Below are positions 54,412 through 63,855 of a stretch of 64,000 nt of DNA, piece after piece (positions within the stretch are counted from its first letter, which is position 1; every line of letters starts with the position of its first letter). The position numbers and the translations under genes were made by a program. Below the pieces are notes generated by a model, which saw only the letters and a program-made list of their open reading frames with translations, did no database searches and had not been told where the DNA came from. Origin of the DNA: Cryptobacterium curtum DSM 15641 (lineage in GTDB: Bacteria > Actinomycetota > Coriobacteriia > Coriobacteriales > Eggerthellaceae); NCBI RefSeq assembly GCF_000023845.1, contig NC_013170.1, positions 682,001-746,000 of the forward strand, read 5' to 3'.

Positions 54412-55434
54412 ATGAAGACGATCTCGTTTGTCGTGCCGTGTTATAACTCTGCGGCCTATATGGACAAGTGCATTGAGTCATTGTTGAAATGTGGCGATGA
54501 CATTGAGGTCATTATCGTCAACGACGGTTCTCAAAAGGACGACACAAGCGATCGCGCGCATGAATGGGCTCGTTGCTATCCCGATATCATTGTTGCGATC
54601 GACCAGGAAAATCGTGGCCATGGTGGGGCGGTCAATCATGGCTTGGAGTGTGCAAGCGGTCTGTACTTTAAGGTCGTCGACTCCGATGACTGGCTTGATG
54701 AAACAGCGATGCTGCGAATTATGGGGTATCTACGCCGCCAGATGGAGTTGCAGGATCCAACCGATTTAGTTATTGGCAATTATGTCTATGAAAAGGTTCA
54801 CGAGGGCACGTCAACAACTATCAATTACCGTAACGTCTTTCCGATTGAACGCGAATTTTCATGGGCTGATGTGGGACGTTTCAAGCAAAGTCAGTATCTG
54901 CTGATGCATTCAGTTATCTATCGAACCGAACTGTTAAAGCGGATCCATCTTAAACTGCCCGAACACTGCTTCTATGTAGATAATATCTTTGTTTATATTC
55001 CCTTGCCGCAGGTGAAAACGCTGTACTACCTCGACGAGGATATGTATCGCTATTTCATTGGGCGCGAAGATCAAAGCGTAAACGAATCAGTTATGCTTTC
55101 GCGTATCGATCAGCAGCTGCAAATAACGCGTATCATGATTGATGGCGTCAATATTTCTGAGGCGCCAATCCATCCTAAGCTTGCCCGCTATATGGAAAAC
55201 TATCTTTCGATGATGATGTGCATCTGCAGCATCTTCTTGCGTATGGAAAAGTCAGCGGCCAATGCCCGTAAGCTCGACGATATCTGGGCCTATCTTCGTA
55301 ACCGAGACGAAAAATTGTATCGCCGGGTGCGTCATAGCGCGCTTAACTGGGGGGCAAACCTTCCGGGCGAGGCTGGCAGGCGAGTGGGTCTAGCTGGATA
55401 TCACATAGCCCAAAGGATTTTTAAATTCAATTAA
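54412..55434 (+). CDS. Family 2 glycosyltransferase, orphan
   Basis: This 340-residue GT-A protein has ISFVVPCYNSAAYMDKCIES, EVIIVNDGSQKDD, and FKVVDSDDWLDE as its donor and metal sites. The FVDN-type motif further on (HCFYVDNIFVYIPLP) is common in capsule and teichoic acid transferases. It stands alone, far from the main glycan locus, between pta and dinB. It is followed by a terminator overlapping its own stop region. Donor and acceptor are unknown. Confidence 0.86.
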   Translation: MKTISFVVPCYNSAAYMDKCIESLLKCGDDIEVIIVNDGSQKDDTSDRAHEWARCYPDIIVAIDQENRGHGGAVNHGLECASGLYFKVVDSDDWLDETAMLRIMGYLRRQMELQDPTDLVIGNYVYEKVHEGTSTTINYRNVFPIEREFSWADVGRFKQSQYLLMHSVIYRTELLKRIHLKLPEHCFYVDNIFVYIPLPQVKTLYYLDEDMYRYFIGREDQSVNESVMLSRIDQQLQITRIMIDGVNISEAPIHPKLARYMENYLSMMMCICSIFLRMEKSAANARKLDDIWAYLRNRDEKLYRRVRHSALNWGANLPGEAGRRVGLAGYHIAQRIFKFN

Positions 55435-55453
55435 CCAGTTTGGGCTGATTTTT
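55407..55453 (+). terminator. Probable terminator overlapping the end of the orphan glycosyltransferase gene
   Basis: AGCCCAAA at 55407-55414 pairs with TTTGGGCT at 55439-55446, followed by GATTTTT. The loop holds the stop codon. Confidence 0.5.
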
Positions 55454-55473
55454 GGGTTAATGACTACCGCTCG

Positions 55474-56865
55474 TTAACGAGTACTGCGGTAGTCAGCAGG
55501 ATTTTTGCTCGAAGATCCGGTGAGATTGCGCGTGGTACGCAGTTCACTGCCATATTGAAGCGCCGTTTCACCAAATCGGTTTCGCACCGAATCGGTTGCA
55601 GCCTTGAGACCAGCACGTACATCTTCGCGCTTCATGCGCGCCCGCTGTGCTGCTTGCGTATTCGGTTCAGTGGTAGAGCTGTCATCCGGTTTTGCTTCAT
55701 CAGCGACATCAAAAAGTGTTTCTTGCAGAGGAGCACCCACCTCTTCAATATGGGTGAGGGCACAGCCAACGAGCCGCACCGAATCTCCTGGTCGCCATAC
55801 GCGATCAAGCAGATCAAAGAGAATTGGCGTAATTACATACTCATCGTCGCAGGGAATATCCAAGTGACATTGAGCGCTATGAATCGAGAAGTCACCTCGT
55901 CGCAGCTTCAGTGACAGGGTGCTGCCCACCAGGCCATTCATTCTCATACGTCGTCCAACTTTTGCGGCAACCGTGGAAAGCGCTGCCTCAATGTCTTCAC
56001 GGCTCGTAAGATCTACCGCAAAACTCATTTCATTGCTGACCGACTTGGCACCAGCAGGATGCATTACGGGGGAATCGTCGCATCCGCGGCATCGATCGCG
56101 CATTAGAGAAGCGTTCTTCCCAAAAACGTGATTGAGTATGACATCGTCAGCCTGGGCAACCTGCCCCAAGGTTGTGATACCAAATTTACGGAGGGCTTGC
56201 TGCGCGGCAGGGCCAATGCCACTCATCGCTTTGGTGGGAAGGCCTGCAAGAAATGTTTCTTCATATCCAGGGGGCACGATGGTCAGGCCACGTGGCTTAT
56301 GCGCTTCACTGGCAGTTTTGGCGACTGCTTTGCTACGCCCCAGTCCAATCGAACAGGTAATGCCTAATTCACATACCCGCTGCTGTATGCGTTGCGCAAT
56401 GGCAGCAGGATGTTCCGTTTGCGCGCGTGAGGGGGTGATATCGAGAAAGGCTTCATCAATACTGACCTGTTCAAGCGCTGGACTTTCATCTTCCATAATG
56501 GACATGACCTGGCGCGATATCTCGCGATAGCGCGAAAACCGTCCAGGAGTCCAGAAAGCGTTGGGACAGAGGCGCTTGGCCGTTGAAGAAGGCATAGCCG
56601 AGTGCACTCCATAGGTACGTGCCTCATATGAAGCAGTCGACACAACGCCGCGCGCTTCGGGGTTGCCGCCAACAATAACGGGCTTTCCGCGCCAGGCGGG
56701 ATGGTCGAGTTGCTCGACCGACGCAAAGAACGCATCAAGGTCCAAGAGCATAATGGCGCGTCCCACCCATTCATCTGGCAGATTGAATTGCGCAGAATCT
56801 GTGGGTGGTTGTGCTTTGGTGTCGTGACGAACCAACATATGGTGGTTAGAAGGCTTCTTGCTCAT
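55474..56865 (-). CDS. dinB: DNA polymerase IV (Y-family)
   Basis: This 463-residue translesion polymerase has LLDLDAFFASVEQLD (first catalytic acid), YEARTYGVHSAMP, and the SIDEAFLDITPS motif with the second acidic pair. A little-finger domain follows. QETLF at about residue 385-390 is a beta-clamp binding motif. The C-terminal 70 residues are an added low-complexity tail. The start is uncertain: ATG 56865 and ATG 56838 both lack a ribosome site. A TAAACT about 6 bases before ATG 56865 could place the transcription start at the ATG (leaderless). Confidence 0.92.
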   Translation of the reverse strand: MSKKPSNHHMLVRHDTKAQPPTDSAQFNLPDEWVGRAIMLLDLDAFFASVEQLDHPAWRGKPVIVGGNPEARGVVSTASYEARTYGVHSAMPSSTAKRLCPNAFWTPGRFSRYREISRQVMSIMEDESPALEQVSIDEAFLDITPSRAQTEHPAAIAQRIQQRVCELGITCSIGLGRSKAVAKTASEAHKPRGLTIVPPGYEETFLAGLPTKAMSGIGPAAQQALRKFGITTLGQVAQADDVILNHVFGKNASLMRDRCRGCDDSPVMHPAGAKSVSNEMSFAVDLTSREDIEAALSTVAAKVGRRMRMNGLVGSTLSLKLRRGDFSIHSAQCHLDIPCDDEYVITPILFDLLDRVWRPGDSVRLVGCALTHIEEVGAPLQETLFDVADEAKPDDSSTTEPNTQAAQRARMKREDVRAGLKAATDSVRNRFGETALQYGSELRTTRNLTGSSSKNPADYRSTR

Positions 56866-56996
56866 AGACGCAGTTTATCATGGTCCGATACGTGCGAGCG
56901 GATATGCTAGCATGGTTACTCTGCTGCGTTGATACGACCCTCTTAAGTGGGGGTCTTCGTAGCATGTGTATGGTTACGAAGGCCGGGGAGGGTTAC

Positions 56997-58118
56997 ATGG
57001 TCGGCTTACATCGCGATGTTGATTACCGCCAGGTAGTGACCGATCTACCCGATAAACCCGTGGCTCTTCCCTATGAGCTACGTACCGAAATGACCTGGAT
57101 AGATTTCAGCCATCCGGTCAATCCACTGGGCTGCCCGCGTGCTATTGTTCAGGCAATGCATACTGCTTTAGTTGATGGCGAAATTGCTTTTTCACCCGAC
57201 CGAGATGGTCATGCCCTGTGTGATGCTATTGCTGGTCGATTGGGAATGGCAACCGATCGCATTTTAACGGGTACGTCGCCGTTTGAATTGATTCGTGCCG
57301 CTGCTCAGGTATTTATGCCGGGTATGGTTGGCATTATGAGTCCCTGTCCGCCCGAATACGCGCTTGCTATCGAGAATGCGGGTCATCGCTACGTTTGTCT
57401 TTCTAACACGCGATCGTTTGCGACGGTTGATGCCTATACTGCCCGTGATGAAGCTGGTCAGCTTGATGGTGCCGTGCTTGCCAATCCGGCGTATCCCACG
57501 TCGCGCTTGCTTTCATCAGCAACACTCATTCATTATTTAGAAACGTGTAGCTGGGTTATTGTCGACGAAAGCAATATCGAGCTTTCGTTTGGTGGGGAAA
57601 GCGTGCTGCCGCTTGTGGAAGAATATCCCAATTTGGTGGTTATTCGCACACCGTCGGTTACCTATGGCATGCCGGGTGTCCCCATTGCCTATCTTGCGGC
57701 TCATCCGCGTACCGTCAGGCGCATTCGCGCGTTGTATGATGGAGGCAGCATTTCTATGTTTTCCGAAGTGCTTGCTAAGACGCTGGTTGCACAAGGTGCC
57801 TATATTGATGAGACGCATGAGTTTCTGGATAAAGAAATTCCTTGGATGCAGTGTATGCTCAGCTTAGTGCCAGGCATTAGCATTTATCCCGCTGAAGGTA
57901 ACTTTGTACTCTGTGAATTTTCGTTGGCTGATGGCATGCGCCTAGGTGTTTCGTGCGCTGAAGAGTTGATTATTCGGCTTCAACTCGCTGGCTTTTTAGT
58001 ACGACCCCTCAAGGGCACTCCGGGGCTTGCGAGCGACGAATTTTTCTGTGTTTCAGTAAAGTTACGCAATGAAAATCAGCGGCTTATCGACGCCATGCGG
58101 AGCATCTTAAACGGCTGA
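56997..58118 (+). CDS. Class I/II aminotransferase-like protein lacking the PLP lysine
   Basis: This 373-residue protein has the fold pattern of HisC/CobD-type aminotransferases: FSHPVNPLGCPRAIVQAM, ILTGTSPFELIRAA, and VIVDESNIEL. The position of the Schiff-base lysine in the SKAFG loop is V221 here (the text reads RTPSVTYGMPG), and the NPxNPTG motif reads NPAYPTS. It is therefore unlikely to be a normal PLP transaminase and may be a binding protein or have other chemistry. ATG 56997 has GGGGAGGG 5 bases upstream. Neighbours (dinB, degV) give no clue. Confidence 0.8.
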   Translation: MVGLHRDVDYRQVVTDLPDKPVALPYELRTEMTWIDFSHPVNPLGCPRAIVQAMHTALVDGEIAFSPDRDGHALCDAIAGRLGMATDRILTGTSPFELIRAAAQVFMPGMVGIMSPCPPEYALAIENAGHRYVCLSNTRSFATVDAYTARDEAGQLDGAVLANPAYPTSRLLSSATLIHYLETCSWVIVDESNIELSFGGESVLPLVEEYPNLVVIRTPSVTYGMPGVPIAYLAAHPRTVRRIRALYDGGSISMFSEVLAKTLVAQGAYIDETHEFLDKEIPWMQCMLSLVPGISIYPAEGNFVLCEFSLADGMRLGVSCAEELIIRLQLAGFLVRPLKGTPGLASDEFFCVSVKLRNENQRLIDAMRSILNG

Positions 58119-58314
58119 GTCACTTCAGTGTCTTGAGCGACTGGCTGGATCGTTGTATCTCAGATGGTTGGCTAGCTCATTTTGTTGCTGTCAAAACGAG
58201 GTATTCATGGCAGTTAACTGTGATGTTCCTTGGTGCCGCTTAGGAGAAGAGAACTTCCGAGCTTCGATGGTTTCTCTACTTTTTCGGACGTTTTGAATGC
58301 TGTGAAACTGTTAG

Positions 58315-59196
58315 CTAGTCGCGTGTTGTTGCTAGGTAGAAAAGAGCGAGGGTACCTGGTCCCGAATGTGCACCAATGACAGGATCGATACAGTTCAGAA
58401 CGATATCATCAATCGCGAGCTCTTCATCGCCCTTAATAATATCTATGAGTGCATGGGCATCTTCAAGGCAATCACCATGACTGATTGCAATAGTTTGTGG
58501 TGCCAGCGAGTGGTCAAACGTTTTCTTCATATGACGCCACAGCGCCTCAATTGAACGCCGGCGGCTCCGCACTTTTTCAACAGGCACTAAATGCCCGGGA
58601 TCATCCATATGCAGCACCGGTTTAATCGACAGAATATTTGCTGCGAAGGCACTTGTTTTTGAGACGCGTCCTCCGCGGTAGAGATACATCAAATCGTCCA
58701 CGGTAAACCAATGAGCCAACCGAAATCGCGCGTCCTCAAGCCAGGCGTGAAGACTCTCCATTGCTTCACCTGCTTGCTTGCGACGGGCGGCATGCAAAAC
58801 GAGCAGACCTTCTCCTAATGAAGCGGAACGGGTGTCGCAACACAGTGCCTGTCGGCCCGGATGTTCGGCAGTCATATCGAGTACGAGTTGGCGCATTGCT
58901 TCATACGTGCCCGACAATCCACTAGAAAATCCAATGTAGAGAATGTCATACCCAGCCGAGAGAATGCCCTCAATAATTACCTTGGCACGGTCGAGCGCTG
59001 GCAGGCTCGTGGTGAATACCCGTCCATCGCGCATCATGCGGTAGAACGTCGAAAGATCGGTCACTTGACCTTTGAGATAGCTGGCATATTCTTCGCCGTC
59101 GCTTTCGAAGCGCAACGGCAGCACTTCGATTTCATACCGATCGATAATGCTTTCAGGCAGATTGCAACTTGAATCGGTGAGGATCGTGTAGGACAT
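58315..59196 (-). CDS. DegV-family fatty-acid-binding protein
   Basis: This 293-residue protein is the DegV (FakB-like) fold. ILTDSSCNLPE at the N-terminus, TSLPALDRAK and GFSSGLSGTYEAM are typical ligand-loop motifs. Some members hand exogenous fatty acids to a FakA kinase; the ligand here is unknown and no fakA is in view. ATG 59196 is chosen because AAGGAGA lies 4 to 5 bases upstream; the longer frame to 59232 has no such site. It diverges from ileS. Confidence 0.93.
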   Translation of the reverse strand: MSYTILTDSSCNLPESIIDRYEIEVLPLRFESDGEEYASYLKGQVTDLSTFYRMMRDGRVFTTSLPALDRAKVIIEGILSAGYDILYIGFSSGLSGTYEAMRQLVLDMTAEHPGRQALCCDTRSASLGEGLLVLHAARRKQAGEAMESLHAWLEDARFRLAHWFTVDDLMYLYRGGRVSKTSAFAANILSIKPVLHMDDPGHLVPVEKVRSRRRSIEALWRHMKKTFDHSLAPQTIAISHGDCLEDAHALIDIIKGDEELAIDDIVLNCIDPVIGAHSGPGTLALFYLATTRD

Positions 59197-59334
59197 GTTC
59201 TCTCCTTGCCAAGACGCACGAGCATCCATCATGCTACTCGTTTTGTAGCGCTATTATCGCAGACGAGCATGCTGCTGCATATGGCACTCATTTGAAAATG
59301 GCTTGCTGCCTGCCCGAAGTGGTGCGGTATTCAG

Positions 59335-59340
59335 TATAAT
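59335..59340 (+). promoter_or_regulatory. -10 box of the ileS operon
   Basis: A perfect TATAAT places the transcription start near 59347, which is the A of an ATG opening a short upstream frame. No good -35 box was found. Confidence 0.55.
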
Positions 59341-59346
59341 TTCTCG

Positions 59347-59448
59347 ATGTTTGTCGAACGATGGAAGCGCATACATTTGATTGTGATAGCGCGCTTGAGC
59401 ATCTCGGAGGGTATGAAATCGTGGCTAACACGTACAAGCAAACTATGA
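59347..59448 (+). other. Short upstream frame overlapping the ileS start
   Basis: A 33-codon frame starts exactly where transcription is expected, so it would be leaderless, and ends 28 bases inside ileS in another frame. It has four isoleucine codons, two of them ATA. A translation-coupled leader role is possible but unproven. Confidence 0.3.
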
Positions 59449-62267
59449 ACCTGCCGCAAACTGATTTTCCGATGCGGGCGAATCTGGCGCAGAACGAACC
59501 AGCGCGGTTGCAATGGTGGGATGATATTGACATCTATCACAAGGTGCTCGAGAAGAACGCTGATGGTGAGCCCTTTGTGCTGCACGATGGCCCACCTTAT
59601 GCAAATGGTCCTATCCATATTGGCCATGCTTTCAATAAAATCCTCAAGGATTTTGTCAATAAAAGTCACGCACAGCGTGGTTTCTTTACGCCATATATCC
59701 CCGGCTGGGACTGTCATGGACAGCCAATTGAACATGAGGTAGAAAAGAAAATCGGCACTGAAAAGATGAATAGTCTTCCTCAAGACGTTATTCGTCGCAT
59801 GTGTCGTGAATGGGCCGATCGTTTTGTTAATGTGCAGCGTGAGGGCTTCAAGCGTCTGGGTGTGAATGCCGACTGGGACCATCCGTATTTAACCTTCCAG
59901 CCGGATTATGAATCGGCAAATGTTGAAGTCTTCAAGCGGATGTATCTCGACGGCGCGGTATATCGCGGCCGCAAGCCTATTCATTGGTGCTCACATTGCC
60001 ATACGGCACTCGCTGAAGCAGAAATTGAATACGCCGATGAAGTATCGCCTTCGATCTATGTGAACTTCAAGCTCAACAACGTACCAGCTATTTTTACTCG
60101 CGCAGGTGTTGATGTTGAGCGCGCTTTTGTACTCATCTGGACAACAACGCCGTGGACACTGCCAGCTAATACGGCCGTTTCGTTGGGGCCTGATATCGAC
60201 TACTGCTTCGTTGAAGCTGACGGTATCTTTATGCTGCTTGCCCACGAGATGGTCGAATCGATCGCAGAGGTGGCCGGTTGGAACAACTGGCGGGTGGTTT
60301 CTGCGCAGGGAGAACCTGTATTACTCAAGGGCAATAAGTTTGAGGGCATCACCTATCAAACACCTATCTTGCATCAGGTTGAAGGTCGCATTATCTGGGG
60401 TGATCACGTCACGCTTGAAGCTGGTACCGGCGCGGTGCATACCGCACCTGGCCATGGTGTCGATGACTATCTGGTGGGGCAGCAATTTGGTGTTGAGATG
60501 ATCATGCCGGTTGATGACGATGGCCACTTAATGGATTACGTGCCGCATTTTGGGGGACTTTCAACTGACGAGGCAAATCCTAAGATTATTGAATGGCTGC
60601 GCGAAAAAGGGATGCTTGTTGCATCAGTCGAGATCACGCACAGCTATCCTCATTGTTGGCGCTGCCATAATCCAGTTATCTTCCGCGCGACCGATCAGTG
60701 GTTTGTGTCAATGGACGATACCGGACTTCGTGCGAAGGCGCTTGATGCTATCCGCACAAAGGTGAATTGGGTGCCCACATGGGGCGCAAATCGTATTGGT
60801 TCAATGGTGGAAGATCGCCCCGATTGGTGCATTTCTCGCCAGCGGAATTGGGGTGTTCCTATTCCGGTATTCAAGTGCGCTTCGTGTGGCGAAACAGTTG
60901 CAACTGAAGCAACTTTTGATGCAGTTATTAACCTTTTTGCGACCGAAGGCGCTGATGCGTGGTTCACGAAGGATCCAGCTGAGTATTTGCCAGAAGGAAC
61001 TTGCTGTCCTCAGTGTGGATCAACCGAGCTCAAACCCGAACACGACATTCTTGATGTCTGGTGGGAATCGGGCGTTTCAAACGTTGGTGTATTGAAACAT
61101 CGTGCGGCTGCCGATGGACTGCGGTGGCCAGCGGATGTCTATCTCGAAGGATCCGACCAGCACCGTGGGTGGTTCCAAAGCTCGCTGCTCTGCGGTATTG
61201 GGGCGTTTGGTCAGGCTCCGTACAAAAATGTTATCTGCTGCGGATTTACCGTTGATGAAAATGGCGAAAAGATGTCCAAGAGCAAAGGAAACGGCATCGA
61301 TCCTGCGCAGGTAGCCAATAAATACGGTGCTGATGTTCTGCGTCTTTGGGTGGCATCGACCGACTATTCAGTTGACGTGTCAGTAGGGGAAAGTATTCTC
61401 GCGCGTACCAGTGATGCGTATCGTCGGTTCCGCAACACCTTCCGCTTCTTGTTGGGCAGTCTTGCTGATTTCGATCCTGAAACGGATGCGGTGGCATCCT
61501 TCGACAGTCTCTTGCCTGCTGACCAGTGGGCACTGGTGCGTCTTGCCCGCCTGCTTGATGATGTCAATGCCGGCTACGATTTGTATCAGTATCACCGCGT
61601 GTTCCGTGCGCTCTACGATTATGTGGTCGGCGACTTATCGGCGGTCTATCTTGATGCATTGAAAGACCGTCTGTATGCAGAAGCGCCTACCTCGCCTGCG
61701 CGTCGTAGTGCCCAGACAGTACTCATGGCTATCCTTGATACGATGGTACGCATTATGAGCCCTATTCTGTCTTTTACCTGTGAAGAGGTGTGGCAGCACT
61801 ATCCATCAGCATTGCGTGAACAGGCCGATCGCCCCATCAGTGTTCAGCTGGCGGGTTGGCCGAGTGCCGAGACGTTTACACCAGCGCTTCCAGCTGATGC
61901 CGCGCGCATCGACGACGACTTTACGGTGATACTTGCGGCACGCGAAACGGTTACCAAGGCACTTGAAGATGCCCGTACACAGGGCAGTATCGGTAAGAGT
62001 CAACAGGCTGAAGTGGTACTATCTGTACCAAACAGTGCACTTGAGGTGTTGCAACGCTACGACGAAGAACTTTTCTGTGAGCTATTCATTGTGGCAGGGG
62101 TAACGCTTGAGGCTACGGATTCCGATGAAATGTCTGCCTCGATCGTTCCGACCGATAAGGAAAAATGTCCGCGGTGTTGGAACTATCGCGAACTGGGAGT
62201 CAATGCTTCTCATCCTGATGTGTGTGCTCGCTGCGCCGCAGTGCTTGATGATATGACGTCCAACTAA
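59421..62267 (+). CDS. ileS: Isoleucyl-tRNA synthetase
   Basis: This 948-residue class Ia synthetase charges tRNA-Ile. HIGH is in PPYANGPIHIGHAFNK, the editing domain is at about 190-390, and KMSKS is in GEKMSKSKGN. Zinc-type cysteine pairs occur near 490 and 540 (CASC, CPQC), and the C-terminal CPRCWNY/CARC zinc knuckle completes the usual bacterial form. GTG 59421 is chosen because GGAGGG at 59406-59411 is 9 bases upstream and residues TYKQTMNLPQTDFPMR match the family start. It is the first of the ileS-lspA-rluD trio. No T-box leader was found. Confidence 0.96.
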   Translation: MANTYKQTMNLPQTDFPMRANLAQNEPARLQWWDDIDIYHKVLEKNADGEPFVLHDGPPYANGPIHIGHAFNKILKDFVNKSHAQRGFFTPYIPGWDCHGQPIEHEVEKKIGTEKMNSLPQDVIRRMCREWADRFVNVQREGFKRLGVNADWDHPYLTFQPDYESANVEVFKRMYLDGAVYRGRKPIHWCSHCHTALAEAEIEYADEVSPSIYVNFKLNNVPAIFTRAGVDVERAFVLIWTTTPWTLPANTAVSLGPDIDYCFVEADGIFMLLAHEMVESIAEVAGWNNWRVVSAQGEPVLLKGNKFEGITYQTPILHQVEGRIIWGDHVTLEAGTGAVHTAPGHGVDDYLVGQQFGVEMIMPVDDDGHLMDYVPHFGGLSTDEANPKIIEWLREKGMLVASVEITHSYPHCWRCHNPVIFRATDQWFVSMDDTGLRAKALDAIRTKVNWVPTWGANRIGSMVEDRPDWCISRQRNWGVPIPVFKCASCGETVATEATFDAVINLFATEGADAWFTKDPAEYLPEGTCCPQCGSTELKPEHDILDVWWESGVSNVGVLKHRAAADGLRWPADVYLEGSDQHRGWFQSSLLCGIGAFGQAPYKNVICCGFTVDENGEKMSKSKGNGIDPAQVANKYGADVLRLWVASTDYSVDVSVGESILARTSDAYRRFRNTFRFLLGSLADFDPETDAVASFDSLLPADQWALVRLARLLDDVNAGYDLYQYHRVFRALYDYVVGDLSAVYLDALKDRLYAEAPTSPARRSAQTVLMAILDTMVRIMSPILSFTCEEVWQHYPSALREQADRPISVQLAGWPSAETFTPALPADAARIDDDFTVILAARETVTKALEDARTQGSIGKSQQAEVVLSVPNSALEVLQRYDEELFCELFIVAGVTLEATDSDEMSASIVPTDKEKCPRCWNYRELGVNASHPDVCARCAAVLDDMTSN

Positions 62268-62280
62268 GAATGAAGTGAAC

Positions 62281-62802
62281 ATGGCTGCCTTCTTGAAGAA
62301 AGAGCTCCCTGCTCGTGTAACCATTACGCTCTTTTGCGTGCTGGCCATTTGTTGGTGGGTGTTCGATCGCGTGACGAAGGCAGCCGTTGATGTTGTTTCA
62401 CCTGGCATGGTGCTGGCACGCAACGTACTGGGGCTGTTCGATATTCAGCTTGTTCATAATACGGGTGCTGCCTGGGGGATTTTTGGCAGCTCGACAGCTG
62501 CGCTCGGCTGGTTTAGTGTGGTTGTGTGCTTGGTGGCTTGCGTATATCTGCTTGTGTATGCCCGCAATCGTTCAACAGCCTTTGAGACGTGTTGTATTGC
62601 GCTGATTGTTGCTGGAGGTCTGGGTAATGCCTATGACCGTCTGACGCAAGGCTATGTGATTGACTTTATTAACTGCACCTTTATTGATTTCCCGGTCTTT
62701 AATGTGGCTGATATTGGGGTGACCTGTGGGGTTATCCTTCTGTTCGCATCGCTTCTTATTGGTCGGCATGCTACACCTGACCAGAGGGAAGGCAAGTGCT
62801 AG
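62281..62802 (+). CDS. lspA: Lipoprotein signal peptidase
   Basis: This 173-residue membrane aspartyl protease removes lipoprotein signal peptides after lipid modification. Four membrane helices are visible. LVHNTGAAWGIF, the catalytic Asp in GNAYDRL and the second in FPVFNVADI are the family motifs. ATG 62281 or GTG 62275 could start it; neither has a strong ribosome site. It is 13 bases after ileS, and rluD begins one base after its stop. Confidence 0.95.
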   Translation: MAAFLKKELPARVTITLFCVLAICWWVFDRVTKAAVDVVSPGMVLARNVLGLFDIQLVHNTGAAWGIFGSSTAALGWFSVVVCLVACVYLLVYARNRSTAFETCCIALIVAGGLGNAYDRLTQGYVIDFINCTFIDFPVFNVADIGVTCGVILLFASLLIGRHATPDQREGKC

Positions 62803-62803
62803 A

Positions 62804-63847
62804 ATGGCAAGTCAGTTTTCCCTTATCGTCACACAGGCCGATGCGGGAATGCGGCTTGATAGCCTTTTAGCGGTCTCAGGCGCCTATCCAAGTCGCAGCG
62901 CAGCAGTTAAGCAGATTGAAGCGGGCAAGGTGCTTGTGAATGGACTCGCGCGCTCGAAGCGCTCAATCGTGGCACCGGGCGATACCATTGTCTATGAGGA
63001 AATTCCTCTTGCTACCCATATTCCGCTACGTGGTGAACCTATTCCACTTGATGTGCGGTTTGAAGATCGCTGGATGATGGCCATCAGCAAGCAAGCAGGT
63101 CTCTGTGTACACCCCGCACCGGGGCATGAAGGTGGCACGCTCGTTAATGCACTCATCTATGCCTATGGGCGCGATAGTCTTGCTCATGTGCAAGGTGACG
63201 ATCGACCGGGTATTGTTCATCGTCTTGATATGGACACGAGTGGGCTTATGATGTGTGCGAAAGACGACACCTGTGGCATGGCGCTGCAGGATCTCGTACG
63301 CGATCACAAGGTTGATCGACGATACTTAACGTTAGTGCACGGAAATATTGCCTTTGATACTGGTCAGATTGATGAACCAATCGGACGTGTTGGTGACGAT
63401 CGGTTACGCATGAAGATTTCTTATCGGCCGACGGCTCGCAATGCGCTAACGACCTTTACGGTGCTTGAGCGCTTTGAAGCAGGGCGTGCGGATAATGGCT
63501 ATACCCTTTTAGAGTGTCGGCTCTATACGGGTCGTACCCATCAAATTCGAGTACATATGGAGTTCATTGGTCATTGCTGCGTTGGTGATCCTCTGTATCG
63601 ATGGGGAAATGAACAGGTGAATCTCGAACTCTCGCGGCAATTCCTTCATTCTTATTCACTCAGTTTTAATCACCCGATGACCGGTGATGATATAGCACTT
63701 GTTGACGGCTTACCACCTGATCTCTTCGGGGCATTGCGCAGTTTGGAAGATCGAAGTATGGGTCGTACCGAAGCAGGCAAGCGCATTTTTGCAACGCTTG
63801 CAACGGCTCCTCGTCAATCAGAAGAATTACAGGCACACTACTTTTAG
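62804..63847 (+). CDS. rluD: RluA-family pseudouridine synthase (RluD-like)
   Basis: This 347-residue protein has an N-terminal S4 RNA-binding domain (MRLDSLLAVSGAYPSRSAAV) and a pseudouridine synthase domain with the catalytic Asp in GIVHRLDMDTSGL and TGRTHQIRVHMEFIGH. It modifies uridines in 23S rRNA. The position after lspA is the usual one for RluD. The GGGAAGG site is about 11 bases from the ATG. A 40-residue tail after the catalytic domain has no clear function. Which uridines it acts on is inferred from family and position. Confidence 0.9.
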   Translation: MASQFSLIVTQADAGMRLDSLLAVSGAYPSRSAAVKQIEAGKVLVNGLARSKRSIVAPGDTIVYEEIPLATHIPLRGEPIPLDVRFEDRWMMAISKQAGLCVHPAPGHEGGTLVNALIYAYGRDSLAHVQGDDRPGIVHRLDMDTSGLMMCAKDDTCGMALQDLVRDHKVDRRYLTLVHGNIAFDTGQIDEPIGRVGDDRLRMKISYRPTARNALTTFTVLERFEAGRADNGYTLLECRLYTGRTHQIRVHMEFIGHCCVGDPLYRWGNEQVNLELSRQFLHSYSLSFNHPMTGDDIALVDGLPPDLFGALRSLEDRSMGRTEAGKRIFATLATAPRQSEELQAHYF

Positions 63848-63855
63848 GACAGGCC

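Noticed and set aside
59233-59420. T-box riboswitch before ileS
   Set aside because: The leader after the likely start site is only about 75 bases, with no T-box sequence or terminator fold.
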